From assembly GCF_008386395.1 (NCBI RefSeq), contig NZ_CP043761.1, positions 434,001 to 498,000 of the forward strand: 64,000 nt of DNA, read 5' to 3'. The notes beneath the pieces are model-generated. The model did no database searches. It saw only the letters and a program-made list of their open reading frames with translations, and was not told the DNA's origin. The DNA comes from Paenibacillus sp. 37. GTDB lineage: Bacteria; Bacillota; Bacilli; Paenibacillales; Paenibacillaceae. Below are positions 1-8,565 of this stretch, one piece after another. The translations under genes were made by a program, and so were the position numbers. Numbering within the stretch: position 1 is the stretch's first letter; each line of letters starts with the position of its first letter.

Positions 1-2082
1 ATTACCGCAGCTTACCAGGGTCAGAGTCAGACCGTTCAAGTGAAAGTGACAAAGAAGGTCAAAGCCCTTTCGAAAAACGTGCAAAGTCTGGATTTGCGCA
101 CGGGAGATACAAAAGAAATTATTTTGACAGCAACCTATAGTGACAATGAAACAAATAATGCAGCAGCAAGTACGGCAGAATGGTCTACCAGTGATGAGAA
201 GGTTGCTACCGTTGTGAATGGTAAAGTAACTGGACAAAGCGCGGGTACGGCAGTTATTACTGCGAAAGTTGGCAGCCAGAGCGTGACTGTGGATGTTAAC
301 GTTGAAGTGGTTAAACGTGTAGATGTAGATAAACAACAGGTTAACCTGTTGTTGAACAAAAGTGAAAGTGTGAAAGTGACAGCTACGTATCCAGATGGCA
401 CAACCAAAGATGTAACCGATCTGGCGGAATGGACGTCCAGCAATGAGAAGGTCGCAGACGTTCTTAAAGGTGAAATTACAGGATACTCGGCAGGTTCTGC
501 CAAGATCACAGCCAAATACGGTACAAAATCCGTATCCGTTGACGTGGATGTGGATCTGACCAGCAAGCTGAGTGTGGAGAAACAAAGTATTTTCTTCCGT
601 TTGAGCGAGACAACCAAAACGGCTAATGTCGTTGTAACGGCTTCGTATCCAAACAGCAGCGATGTGAATGTAACGGATCAGGCAACATGGACATCCAGCA
701 ACGAGAAGGTTGCAACGGTGTTCAAGGGACAGATCACAGCGATTAGTGCAGGTTCAACAACGATCAAAGCAACCTATAGTGGAAAAACTGTAGAAATTGC
801 TGTAGATGTAGATACGGCAAGATATCTGGATATCAAAGATGTAAATGACAAACTCGCCATGAGTGTTACAGGTGATAACAAGTCCAAGACATTGGTAGCC
901 AATGCCGAATATATTGATGCCAGTACAGAAAATGTAACTTCCAAAGCAACATGGACTTCAAGCAATCCAGATGTTGTATATGTATCAAACGGTGATCTGA
1001 TTGCATACAAATCCGGTACGGCTACGATCACTGTAGCTTATGGCGGTAAAACAGCTAAGTTCACAGTGAATGTAGACGTAGCAGACAAGTATGAGATGGA
1101 CAAGAAAAAAGCATCGGTAGCCGTTGGTGGAACGACTTCTGCCAAAGTACTGGCGTTGTATGGTGAAACATCCAAAGATGTATCTGAAGATGCAACTTGG
1201 AGCAGCAGCAGCGACAAAATCGCTGAGGTAGATAGCAAAGGGGTTATCACAGGTGTTGCTACAGGTAAAGTAACCATTACCGCGAAGATTGAAGGCAAAA
1301 CACTGACTCTGCCTGTTGAAGTAGGTATGGCTAGTGGACTGGAAGCAGATGTGAACTTCGTTGTTCTGTCTGCCAAAGAAACTCAGACGATCCTTCTAAC
1401 AGGTACGGATGAGGACGGCAACACGTTGGATGTTACATCCGAAGCAACCTGGAAATCCAGCAATGCACGTGTAGCGGATGTGAAAAAAGGCGTGATCACA
1501 GGTAACAGCAGTGGTAAAGCCAACATCACAGCAGAATATGGTTCCAAAAAAGTGACGATCCAAGTTGAAGTGGATGTCATCTCACGTATTGAAGCTTCCG
1601 AGCCGGTCCTTTCCCTGAAATCAGGCGATACAGCTGATCTGACGGTAACTGCCTTCTTGAGCGACGGTAGCGAGCGTGATGTTACGGACAAAGCTGAATG
1701 GAAAACGAACAGCTACAAAGTAGCTCAAGTGACCAAAGGTAAAGTCAAAGCTACAGGTTCAGGTAAAGCCAAAATCACAGCCAAATACGGTAGCAAGTCT
1801 GTAACGATTGCTCTAGATGTGGATACACTGAAATATTTGCAGACGGATAAAGTGACGTTGACCATGAAACCTGGTGAAAAGGTAACTGTGGCGGCTACTG
1901 CAACGTATGCTGATGGCAGTGAAGCTAATGTATCCAAACCGGCTCTCTGGAAATCTTCCCGTATTGCAACAGCATCGGTGAAAGATGGAATCATTCAGGC
2001 GAACGGCAAAGGTAAAGCAACAATTACGGTGACATTTGCAGGTGTGAAAACCAAAGTAACGGTAGTGGTTGAAGCGAAGTAA
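1..2082 (+). CDS. Big_2 (bacterial Ig-like) repeat surface protein, 5' truncated
   Basis: The reading frame is open from the first base, so the start lies upstream; the GTG at 40 is internal. The visible 693 residues are at least eight tandem repeats of about 80-90 residues. Each has a core like W(T/S)SSNEKVA followed by G.ITG.SAGTA.ITAKYGSK, typical of the Big_2 Ig-like fold of secreted or cell-wall proteins. The later repeats diverge (for example ALWKSSRIATASV). No LPXTG motif or SLH domain is visible before the stop, so any anchor or catalytic domain would be in the missing N-terminal part. The likely role is a cell-surface or exported structural/adhesive protein; the substrate is unknown. 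A strong hairpin terminator follows. Confidence 0.85.
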   Translation: MTAAYQGQSQTVQVKVTKKVKALSKNVQSLDLRTGDTKEIILTATYSDNETNNAAASTAEWSTSDEKVATVVNGKVTGQSAGTAVITAKVGSQSVTVDVNVEVVKRVDVDKQQVNLLLNKSESVKVTATYPDGTTKDVTDLAEWTSSNEKVADVLKGEITGYSAGSAKITAKYGTKSVSVDVDVDLTSKLSVEKQSIFFRLSETTKTANVVVTASYPNSSDVNVTDQATWTSSNEKVATVFKGQITAISAGSTTIKATYSGKTVEIAVDVDTARYLDIKDVNDKLAMSVTGDNKSKTLVANAEYIDASTENVTSKATWTSSNPDVVYVSNGDLIAYKSGTATITVAYGGKTAKFTVNVDVADKYEMDKKKASVAVGGTTSAKVLALYGETSKDVSEDATWSSSSDKIAEVDSKGVITGVATGKVTITAKIEGKTLTLPVEVGMASGLEADVNFVVLSAKETQTILLTGTDEDGNTLDVTSEATWKSSNARVADVKKGVITGNSSGKANITAEYGSKKVTIQVEVDVISRIEASEPVLSLKSGDTADLTVTAFLSDGSERDVTDKAEWKTNSYKVAQVTKGKVKATGSGKAKITAKYGSKSVTIALDVDTLKYLQTDKVTLTMKPGEKVTVAATATYADGSEANVSKPALWKSSRIATASVKDGIIQANGKGKATITVTFAGVKTKVTVVVEAK

Positions 2083-2115
2083 TTGCTTTTCTTAATGTGA
2101 GCGTGAAACGCGCAA

Positions 2116-2162
2116 ATAAAAAACGGTGATGCCAGTTAATAGCTGGTATCACCGTTTTTTGG
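2116..2162. terminator. Bidirectional Rho-independent terminator
   Basis: Stem AAACGGTGATGCCAG pairs with CTGGTATCACCGTTT, with an A-tract before and a T-tract after. It lies between the convergent Big_2 gene and the chromate transporter genes, so it can serve both strands. Confidence 0.85.
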
Positions 2163-2242
2163 TCTATAAACTAGAGCATGTCTTCAAGCGCTGACGAATC
2201 TGAAACGTCATATTCAGGGATCGTTCCCTGTAGGTTCTATAA

Positions 2243-2788
2243 CTACATCGTGTGAGACAGTACCAGCGCACCATAGGCAAAAGCGATCACGATCAGAATG
2301 GCTGGGTGCAGCTTGGTCTTGGTCATGACCCAGAGCGAGATGCCTGCAATGATTAACGTCTGCCAGAGGCCGATGGAATCAGTGGATAGCTGCCCGAATT
2401 CCCATGTAAGCAGAATCATGAGTACAGCGATAACAGGCTGCACGAGTAGGGTCATGCCTTTGACTTTCGGTGAAGTACGATGTTTGTTCAACAGACGAAG
2501 TAATATAATTAGTGCGGTTGCGGAAGGGACGATTGTGGCAAAACTTGCGATAAATGCCCCGAACCAGCCTGCCACGTGATACCCGACAAATGCAGCAATT
2601 TTGGTTGCAATCGGCCCGGGAAGGGCGTTACCAATCGCCAATACATCCCCGAATTGCTCTGTGGTCATCCATTGGTAATGGTTCACAATCTCTTCCTGCA
2701 TGAGCGGAATCGAAGCCGGACCACCCCCATATCCCAAGATGTTTGCTACGAAAAATCCCCAAAATAATTCCCACCAGGTCTGGAGCAT
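2243..2788 (-). CDS. ywrA: Short-chain chromate transporter subunit, C-type half (YwrA/Chr3C-like)
   Basis: A 181-residue membrane protein of the CHR family, about half the size of fused ChrA. The family motifs GYGGGP near the N-terminus and ALPGPIATK around residues 55-63 are present, followed by four or five hydrophobic segments. Short CHR proteins work as pairs that form one chromate efflux unit, and the partner lies 2 bp upstream. The gene order (Lrp regulator, then two short CHR genes) matches chrS-chr3N-chr3C (ywrCBA) of Bacillus subtilis. Function is inferred from family and gene order. Confidence 0.85.
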   Translation of the reverse strand: MLQTWWELFWGFFVANILGYGGGPASIPLMQEEIVNHYQWMTTEQFGDVLAIGNALPGPIATKIAAFVGYHVAGWFGAFIASFATIVPSATALIILLRLLNKHRTSPKVKGMTLLVQPVIAVLMILLTWEFGQLSTDSIGLWQTLIIAGISLWVMTKTKLHPAILIVIAFAYGALVLSHTM

Positions 2789-2790
2789 CC

Positions 2791-3378
2791 TTAGGACACC
2801 CCCTTATCGGACTTGCCTTTGGACTTGAAGCGCTGGACTAGCTCCAGATGGAAGACACCATATCCAAGGAAAACCGCGATCACAATTCCCGGATGGATAT
2901 CCAGCAGCTGCAATAGTACAAAGGCAATTACGCCGAATAGGGCGGCAAAAACTTTACCGAGTCCCTTCCAGGCTTTCATGGCAAATTCATAAGCCATCAT
3001 GCCCAGCATGACAAAAATGACGGGCCTTACGGCCGCTACCATGCCTGCTACCACTTTCGACTCGCGTAGCGCGTACATGGAACCGAGCAGAGCAATGATG
3101 GCAATACTTGTCGGTAAAATGTGGGCGAGCACAGACACAATGGCGCCCAGCACACCTTTGGTTTTATAACCGAGATATGCGGCCATCTTGGTCGCGATGG
3201 GACCCGGCAGGGCGTTGGCGATAGCCAAAATCTCGCCGAACTCCTCATCACTGACCCATTTGTAACGCGTAACGGCTTCGTAACGGATTAACGGAATAAC
3301 CGAGGGGCCGCCGCCATATCCGAGAATTCCGGTCCGTACCATTCCGATGACGAGACCGTTGTAATCTTTCCAACCCAT
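2791..3378 (-). CDS. ywrB: Short-chain chromate transporter subunit, N-type half (YwrB/Chr3N-like)
   Basis: A 195-residue CHR-family membrane protein with GYGGGP (about residue 20) and ALPGPIATK (about residue 55). Several transmembrane segments follow, and the tail is basic. An AGGAGG site precedes the ATG. It starts 12 bp after the Lrp-type regulator and ends 2 bp before the second CHR gene, so the three genes look like one operon. With its partner it should form a chromate or related oxyanion exporter in the cytoplasmic membrane. Confidence 0.86.
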   Translation of the reverse strand: MGWKDYNGLVIGMVRTGILGYGGGPSVIPLIRYEAVTRYKWVSDEEFGEILAIANALPGPIATKMAAYLGYKTKGVLGAIVSVLAHILPTSIAIIALLGSMYALRESKVVAGMVAAVRPVIFVMLGMMAYEFAMKAWKGLGKVFAALFGVIAFVLLQLLDIHPGIVIAVFLGYGVFHLELVQRFKSKGKSDKGVS

Positions 3379-3390
3379 GCTGATTTCCTC

Positions 3391-3885
3391 CTAGAGTCTC
3401 ATGCCCATCCGGCTTTTATAACGTTTCAACAATAGCTGTGATTCCACTTTGACGATACCCGGCATCTTATAGAGCTTCTCCAGCAAGAACTGCTCCATCT
3501 CTTCCATATCCGCAAAAATACCGTGCATGTGCAGGGTACTCGGGCCTGTCATATGATAAAGGCTGGTGACGGCTGGCTCTTCATCCAGTTTCTCAGCGAC
3601 TTCATCCAGGAAGGGCGGTTCGACATCGACATTGAAAAAGGCCGAGACCTGAAGCCCAACCTTGCCAGGGTTGATTACAACGGTGAAGCGTTCGATGATT
3701 CCTTTTTCGGATAACGCATTAATGCGTGCCTGAACGGCTACACGCGACAACCCGATCTGTGTGCCCAGATCCGTATAGGATATCCGGCTGTTTTTGTGAA
3801 GTGCGGCGATAATTTTACGATCCATCTCGTCCAGATTGTACATTTGCGGAATTTCTCCTCCTTTGGAGGAGCGTTTCTCTGACAT
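3391..3885 (-). CDS. ywrC: Lrp/AsnC-family regulator of the chromate operon (YwrC/ChrS-like)
   Basis: An N-terminal winged HTH ([20 protein letters not shown], then [16 protein letters not shown]) is followed by an AsnC-type ligand-binding domain (residues about 70-150). The start is placed at the ATG at 3885, which has AAGGATGG at good spacing. An in-frame ATG three codons upstream (3894) abuts the purine run and is less likely. The gene leads the operon with two short chromate transporters, as chrS does in B. subtilis, so it probably controls them and itself. A candidate operator lies about 55-70 bp upstream. Confidence 0.83.
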   Translation of the reverse strand: MSEKRSSKGGEIPQMYNLDEMDRKIIAALHKNSRISYTDLGTQIGLSRVAVQARINALSEKGIIERFTVVINPGKVGLQVSAFFNVDVEPPFLDEVAEKLDEEPAVTSLYHMTGPSTLHMHGIFADMEEMEQFLLEKLYKMPGIVKVESQLLLKRYKSRMGMRL

Positions 3886-3937
3886 GTTGACCATCCTTTT
3901 CTTTCGCTATATGCAATGAAAAATGAAATTTTACTGA

Positions 3938-3954
3938 ACATACAATGTGTATGT
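3938..3954. promoter_or_regulatory. Candidate operator for the Lrp-type regulator
   Basis: Inverted repeat ACATAC-N5-GTATGT, 53-69 bp upstream of the regulator start. Position and symmetry fit an autoregulatory Lrp/AsnC site. There is only one copy and no independent evidence. Confidence 0.35.
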
Positions 3955-4065
3955 GGCATTCATAGTTTAATGACGAATCGTAACTGGAGTCAATCTAATT
4001 ATCATGAATATTGAATTTATCTGATTTTTAGCCTTCATTTTGTCATTTCGACCAATCGGAAAATA

Positions 4066-4101
4066 AAAAGACCACTCGCACAGTCCAATAGCGAGCAGCC
4101 G
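4066..4101 (-). terminator. Probable terminator after the PAS histidine kinase gene
   Basis: On the minus strand, CTGCTCGC and GCGAGTGG form an imperfect stem followed by TCTTTTTAT. It lies 55-90 bp after the kinase stop. Confidence 0.5.
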
Positions 4102-4156
4102 TTAATTAATAGATAAGCTGGAGTGAAGCGCAGATTGTGATACGAAGCATGTCCGC

Positions 4157-5272
4157 TTATGCTTGGGCTGTCTTGGGCAATAAAAGGGTAACGGTGGTCC
4201 CTTCGCCAGGCTCGGAAGACACTCTTAACGTTCCTCCTGCACCACGGGCACGCTCTTCCATACTGAACAATCCAACGCCATTCCCAGCAGTTGCTTCGCT
4301 GAATCCGGCACCCTGGTCTTCAATAATAACCATCGTCATGTTCTCAGCGTCTTCTATAGTAACACGTGCCTCGGCAACATCGGCATACTTCGCGACATTG
4401 GTTAAGGCTTCCTGAATAATCCGGTAGATGGCTATCTCCCGGTTCATCTCCAGTCGCTTACGCAAATTACATTCCAGATCAACTTCAATTCCATAATGAC
4501 GGGTGTAATTCTCAATATACGTACGAATCGCCGGAACAACACCCAGGTCATCCAGAACGGATGGTCTCAGTTCCCATGCCATACCGCGTACATCTTCCAT
4601 AATACCCGTGACCTGCTTACGAAGGGCTTCAACTCCGGGGTGAGGCTGGTCTGCCAGCAGTCGGTCCATCTGAATCACCAGAGAGAATAGACTCTGTCCA
4701 ATCCCGTCATGCAGTTCACGCGAGATCCGGCGACGTTCCTCTTCCTGAATGTTCATCACTTGGGACATCATCTTTTGCAATTCGGCTTCGACGGATTTTA
4801 ACTTGGTGACTTCACTACGTACAGCCAGGTATTGATATGGCTCGCCGTCGTTATCAAGGAAAGGCACGATGGTGGTGTTGACCCAATAATGACTGCCATC
4901 TCTGGCACGATTGAGAATTTCCCCGTTCCATACCTTACCTGAGGATATCGTGTCCCACAGGTTTTTCATAAAGGTTTTGCCATGGTATCCGGAATTAATG
5001 ATTCGATGATCCTTACCGATCAGTTCCTCGCGCTCATACTGCGAGATTTCACAGAATTTATCATTCACATACTGGATTTTACCCTTGCGGTCTGTCAGAG
5101 CTACAATGGAGGATTCATCCAAGGCAAATTTCAGGTCACTCAGTTGATGCAGGGAACCCTTCAACCTGCTGCGAAATTCATTATCCGTAATGTGATTATC
5201 GATTTCGTTCAGCAGAAGGCGTACGGGCTGGTCTGCGAGTCCACTTAGTCTGTTCTTGCGTGCACTACTCAA
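4157..5272 (-). CDS. PAS-domain sensor histidine kinase (NarX/NreB/DegS type)
   Basis: A cytoplasmic kinase of 371 residues with no transmembrane segment. A PAS/PAC domain spans about residues 45-160 (IQYVNDKFCEISQYEREELIGKD). The HisKA_3 dimerisation domain has its phosphoacceptor His188 in RRISRELHDGIGQS, and a C-terminal HATPase domain carries the GAGFSEATAGNGVGL nucleotide box. It starts with TTG and overlaps the 3' end of the response regulator gene by 8 bp, so the two form a translationally coupled pair. The partner resembles staphylococcal NreC. However, only one Cys (residue 74) is present in the PAS domain, so the four-Cys Fe-S cluster of NreB is absent and the sensed signal must differ. 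Confidence 0.88.
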   Translation of the reverse strand: MSSARKNRLSGLADQPVRLLLNEIDNHITDNEFRSRLKGSLHQLSDLKFALDESSIVALTDRKGKIQYVNDKFCEISQYEREELIGKDHRIINSGYHGKTFMKNLWDTISSGKVWNGEILNRARDGSHYWVNTTIVPFLDNDGEPYQYLAVRSEVTKLKSVEAELQKMMSQVMNIQEEERRRISRELHDGIGQSLFSLVIQMDRLLADQPHPGVEALRKQVTGIMEDVRGMAWELRPSVLDDLGVVPAIRTYIENYTRHYGIEVDLECNLRKRLEMNREIAIYRIIQEALTNVAKYADVAEARVTIEDAENMTMVIIEDQGAGFSEATAGNGVGLFSMEERARGAGGTLRVSSEPGEGTTVTLLLPKTAQA

Positions 5273-5915
5273 AGTTCAGCAACCCCTTTTTCATGGCGAA
5301 TTTCACCAGTTCCGGTCGTGTACGCAGGCCAAGTTTCTCCATCAGATTGCTTTTGTGGGATTCGACCGTTTTGACACTGATGATCAGATGTTCGGCAATT
5401 TCCTTGTTGGCGTATCCTTTGGCAATCCAGGACAAAATCTCTTTCTCCCGCTCGGATAACGTGTCATACGGTCCGGCGTTTTCCTGTTTGGCTTTGTCCA
5501 GGTATTCACTCATCAGCCGCTTGGTCGCACTTGGGTACAGATAGGCGCTACCCTCTGCTACGGAACGAATTGCGGCAAGCAATTCTTCATGCGGCGCACT
5601 TTTGAGGATATATCCGGATGCACCTGCGTGGATGGCTCGGAACAGATATTCTTCATCGTCATGCATGGTCAGTATCAAAATGGAGACATCCGGCATCAAT
5701 TTCTTCAATTCAGCGGTAGCGGTCAGACCGTCTTTGCCTGGTGGCATGCTGAAATCCATCAAGACTACGTCTGGTTTCAACTCTTGAGCCTTGGCAATGG
5801 CTTCATCGCCATCTGCGGCATCTCCAACGATATGTATATCATTCTTTCCTTCAAGTAAGGCGATCAGCCCGGAACGCACGACAACATGGTCGTCTACAAC
5901 TAATAGTTGAATCAC
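5265..5915 (-). CDS. NarL/LuxR-type response regulator, NreC-like
   Basis: Receiver domain residues 1-120 (VVDDH acidic pocket, phosphoacceptor Asp54 in VLMDFSMPPG) and a LuxR HTH at about residues 150-210 (LSEREKEILSWIAKGYANKEIAE). LTMHDDEEYLFRAIHAGASG and KTVESHKSNLMEKLGLRTRP closely resemble NreC of Staphylococcus, as I recall that sequence. The start is GTG with AGGGGG seven bases upstream. It precedes and overlaps its kinase. A terminator separates it from the GAF gene upstream, so it probably has its own promoter as well. Confidence 0.88.
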   Translation of the reverse strand: MIQLLVVDDHVVVRSGLIALLEGKNDIHIVGDAADGDEAIAKAQELKPDVVLMDFSMPPGKDGLTATAELKKLMPDVSILILTMHDDEEYLFRAIHAGASGYILKSAPHEELLAAIRSVAEGSAYLYPSATKRLMSEYLDKAKQENAGPYDTLSEREKEILSWIAKGYANKEIAEHLIISVKTVESHKSNLMEKLGLRTRPELVKFAMKKGLLNFE

Positions 5916-5965
5916 ATGATTTCCCCCTGTCCGCTTCCTTAGTTCTTTCTATATCATAACAAAAA

Positions 5966-6003
5966 AAGAAGCCATTCAGAGCTTTAATCTCCGAATAGCT
6001 TCT
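5966..6003 (-). terminator. Terminator between the GAF gene and the response regulator
   Basis: On the minus strand, GAAGCTATTCGGAG pairs with CTCTGAATGGCTTC and is followed by TTTTTTTG. It lies just after the GAF gene and before the response regulator promoter region, so read-through may be limited. Confidence 0.75.
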
Positions 6004-6024
6004 CTCACGCTCTAGTTCATACTT

Positions 6025-6456
6025 TTATCCAAATACCTTCGGCTGAAGATGTAGAGCAACTTGCTCCGTCTGCCGGATCATGTCCGGTGAGAAGGTGCAG
6101 GGCAGTCTGCTGCCAACGAGCAGCACGGCGCCAGGCACACTTCCTTCCTGGAACACAGGTACCGCTATGGCACTTACCAGCCGCTCAGCAAGCATTAACG
6201 GGCAACGACCAGGCGTATGCTCCCCGGTGGATTGGGCATCAGATCGAGCTGTGCGTCCAGTCCGAAGGGCTGTGCCCACCAGATCTTGTCCGGGGCGCAT
6301 TTCCATGCGTCTCACCCGTTCATTACTAGCCCCAGAGGTAACCTTCCAGCGTAGCATCGTCCCGTTCAGACAGGCAAGTCCACAGAAGTCGCTGGATGTG
6401 TTCAGGCGCAGGCCGTCGATCATCTCCTGAATGCCAGATGGCAGTTCATCATGCAT
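6025..6456 (-). CDS. GAF-domain protein (possible NreA-like sensor)
   Basis: A 143-residue soluble protein that is almost entirely one GAF fold (SDFCGLACLNGTMLRWKV, then VSAIAVPVFQEGSVPGAVLL). It stands alone with no output domain, directly upstream of an NreC-like response regulator and its kinase. In Staphylococcus the nitrate receptor NreA is likewise a single GAF protein encoded with NreB and NreC. By analogy it may sense nitrate or a redox ligand and modulate the kinase. Ligand residues were not verified, and the intervening terminator weakens the operon argument. Confidence 0.7.
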   Translation of the reverse strand: MHDELPSGIQEMIDGLRLNTSSDFCGLACLNGTMLRWKVTSGASNERVRRMEMRPGQDLVGTALRTGRTARSDAQSTGEHTPGRCPLMLAERLVSAIAVPVFQEGSVPGAVLLVGSRLPCTFSPDMIRQTEQVALHLQPKVFG

Positions 6457-6705
6457 GAGAGGACACTTCCTTTTTCAGATTATAACGTACGTAACGGTGT
6501 AATCATTATCTTTAACCTTTTAGGATCATCTTAAAGTAAGGGTATTTCGATGTTAATTCTATTGTAGACCCTTTCTTATACATTGTAATTCAGGGAAAAC
6601 CCCTATTTCCGCTCCGTAATCTACTGAACTTGGGCAGTGGAGGACTCCTGAATCAGGTGCACCAAGGGATTGAAGAAATGCGATGGATGAGGCATATCGG
6701 TGAAA

Positions 6706-6721
6706 TGTGACTTTTCTCACA
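6706..6721. promoter_or_regulatory. Consensus Fnr/Crp box upstream of fnr
   Basis: TGTGA-CTTTTC-TCACA is an exact match to the TGTGA-N6-TCACA palindrome bound by Bacillus Fnr. It lies about 180 bp before the chosen fnr start. Downstream, TTGTCA (6740-6745) and GATAAC (6764-6769) form a possible promoter that would put the box near -62; a start nearer 6755 would put it near -41.5. The site points to autoregulation of fnr. It is also 250 bp upstream of the divergent GAF gene. Confidence 0.75.
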
Positions 6722-6895
6722 GCAAATTCAGGGAGTTTCTTGTCAATGATCAGGTAATCCCCCGATAACCCTGAGGCTACTTTCGCGATATGATGTATAC
6801 ATAAGGAATCACCGAGGGGGACGAAGGTTATGGGTACAGTATTTGTGGAAAGAACAACCCAGAGAACAGAGCAGAAACAAACGGAGGCGGGCAAA

Positions 6896-7606
6896 ATGAC
6901 ACGAGAAACAGGCGGAATCCTTTCGTTCGTTACACCTGAGCAATGGGACCTGATTGAAGCAAGAATGCAACCCAAACGGGTGAAGTCGGGGTATAGTCTC
7001 TTTCTCGAAGGCGATGAAGCCGGATATCTGTACTACATTCGTTCGGGACGAGTAAAAATGACCAAGTCGACGGAGGATGGCAAAGAAATTATTTTATCCA
7101 TTCAGCAAAGCGGCGATCTCATCGGTGAATTCGGCGGTATCGGTGGATTGAATCATAGCTATAGTGCAGAGATGGCGGAAAAAGGGGAACTGGCTATTAT
7201 CTCGCTTGGCGATCTGGAAAATATACTCAGTAAACATGGCGACCTTGCCTTGAAATTCTTGCAATGGATGGCATTGTCGCAGCGGATCACCCAGTCGAGA
7301 TTCCGTGATCTGCTGCTCTATGGCAAGGCGGGTGCACTGGCTTCGACACTGATTCGTGCCAGCAATTCGTATGGCAGGGTTACACCGGATGGTATTGTGC
7401 TGGACATGAAGCTGAACCATACCGATCTTGCCGAGATGATTGGAGCGACCCGGGAGAGTGTAACGCGGATGCTGGGGACATGGAAGGAACAAGGTACGCT
7501 GGATATGATGGACGGCAAACTGATGATTCGTGACCTGGCAGCCCTGCGCTGTATGTGTGGATGTCCGACATTCCCAAGCTGCCCGGTAGAGCTGTGCCGG
7601 TTGTAA
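6896..7606 (+). CDS. fnr: Fnr, Fe-S oxygen-sensing Crp-family regulator (Bacillus type)
   Basis: Cyclic-nucleotide-type beta barrel (about residues 20-110), dimer helix, and Crp HTH (LNHTDLAEMIGATRESVTRM). The C-terminus holds Cys219, 221, 223, 229 and 234, ending CPVELCRL, as in B. subtilis Fnr where C-terminal Cys residues plus an Asp hold a [4Fe-4S] cluster. The matching Asp is D138 in SRFRDLLLYGKAGAL. The start is placed at the ATG at 6896 with GGAGG eight bases upstream, giving 236 residues, close to the 238 of B. subtilis. An ATG at 6830 with GAGGGGG is an alternative adding 22 residues. It should activate anaerobic and nitrate-respiration genes when oxygen is low. A consensus Fnr box lies upstream. 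Confidence 0.9.
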   Translation: MTRETGGILSFVTPEQWDLIEARMQPKRVKSGYSLFLEGDEAGYLYYIRSGRVKMTKSTEDGKEIILSIQQSGDLIGEFGGIGGLNHSYSAEMAEKGELAIISLGDLENILSKHGDLALKFLQWMALSQRITQSRFRDLLLYGKAGALASTLIRASNSYGRVTPDGIVLDMKLNHTDLAEMIGATRESVTRMLGTWKEQGTLDMMDGKLMIRDLAALRCMCGCPTFPSCPVELCRL

Positions 7607-7741
7607 GGTAGATCGTTCCGGTGTTCCGAGTTGAGGGAAGCACAACGGTTGCATTCCCAAGGAACAAATTCGATTTGGATTCCAAATGAGGCTTCAAGGC
7701 TTCACCTCCATTGGCGATTGGGGTCGTTACGGAGTAAAAAG

Positions 7742-7776
7742 AAAAGCTGACTCCCATATATGGGAGTCAGCTTTTT
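7742..7776. terminator. Bidirectional terminator between fnr and the acetyltransferase
   Basis: Perfect stem AAAAGCTGACTCCCAT / ATGGGAGTCAGCTTTT around TAT. The stop codon of the convergent acetyltransferase lies inside the stem. Confidence 0.88.
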
Positions 7777-8324
7777 GTGTTTCTTTGAAATTGTTCATGT
7801 GCATATTCACTGGAGAGAATCGAATAGATGACAGAGTCATGAAAGGAACCTTTGTAGAACCAGTGCTCTCGCAACAGCCCCTCACGCTGCATACCGATTT
7901 TCTTCATGACGTTCTCCGAAGCAGTGTTATGCGGACGACATTTGGCATAAATCCGGTGGATGCCGAGTTCGTTGAAACCGAAGCCTAGTAGAGCACTGGA
8001 TGCTTCGGCGGCATACCCTTTTCCTTGATAGGCGGGATTGAGGACGTAACCGATCTCTGCATTGGTTTTCTCCATCACGTGAATACCTACTCCGCCGAGG
8101 AGAGTTCCATCACTTTTCAAACATATCGCCAGCTCATAACCTTCTCGTGGTTGTGTTTGCTGCATGTCCAACACAAACTGCACGTACTCTCGCGTATCTT
8201 CTTCCGTATTCGGCCCCCATGCGGTATGTTGTGTGACTTCCGGCATGGAAGTATAGGCATGAATCCTCTCCCAATCGGTCTCCCGAATATCCCGGATGAT
8301 CAGTCTCTCCGTCTCCAGTTGCAT
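7767..8324 (-). CDS. GNAT acetyltransferase, RimJ/RimL type
   Basis: A 185-residue protein starting METERLIIRD-like (LETERLIIRDIRETDWERI), the hallmark of the RimJ/RimL GNAT group. The acetyl-CoA loop region is NPAYQGKGYAAEASSALLGF, and IHRIYAKCRPHNTASENVMKKIG-type residues follow. It is full length. Such enzymes acetylate protein N-termini, antibiotics or small amines; the substrate cannot be told from sequence. It is monocistronic, with a dispersed repeat directly upstream. Confidence 0.87.
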   Translation of the reverse strand: MQLETERLIIRDIRETDWERIHAYTSMPEVTQHTAWGPNTEEDTREYVQFVLDMQQTQPREGYELAICLKSDGTLLGGVGIHVMEKTNAEIGYVLNPAYQGKGYAAEASSALLGFGFNELGIHRIYAKCRPHNTASENVMKKIGMQREGLLREHWFYKGSFHDSVIYSILSSEYAHEQFQRNTKS

Positions 8325-8337
8325 CGTTGTTCACTCC

Positions 8338-8564
8338 TATATCAATTGACTAATATTACACTTGCCACTCCGATGACAGAACAACCTTCCGATCGCTGTT
8401 ACCCCCAGATTTTTTTGATTCCCTTTTTCAAAGGGGAAAATCCGGGGATAAAGGTGAGGTGTATGCTTCCGAAGCAGCTTTCTTTCAGAAAGCTTTTAGC
8501 TCCGCTTCTTCAGGTTATTTCTGTCCTCTCCGTTTCTCGTGTAAATGTTTAGATCAATTATATT
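8338..8564. repeat. Dispersed MITE-like repeat, copy 1
   Basis: About 227 bp, nearly the same sequence as 32824-33055 and 51408-51632. The ends form imperfect terminal inverted repeats about 45-50 bp long (left AATTGACTAATATTACAC, then CCGATGACAGAACAACC; right end is the reverse complement AATTGATCTAAACATTTACAC, then GGAGAGGACAG). The middle holds two hairpins: one between CCCCAGATTTTTTTGA and AAAATCCGGGG, and AGCTTTCT-TTC-AGAAAGCT. No transposase is encoded. This copy lies immediately upstream of the acetyltransferase gene, in the promoter region. Confidence 0.85.
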
Positions 8565-8565
8565 G

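Noticed and set aside
40..2082. GTG at 40 as the start of the Big_2 protein
   Set aside because: The frame is open to base 1 and the upstream codons continue the Ig-like repeat, so this is an internal codon.
6559..6975. 138-residue minus-strand ORF over the fnr promoter
   Set aside because: It overlaps the fnr start and Fnr box on the opposite strand, with no ribosome binding site or recognisable protein features.
8025..8552. 175-residue plus-strand ORF
   Set aside because: Antisense to the acetyltransferase and extends through the repeat copy; not a gene.
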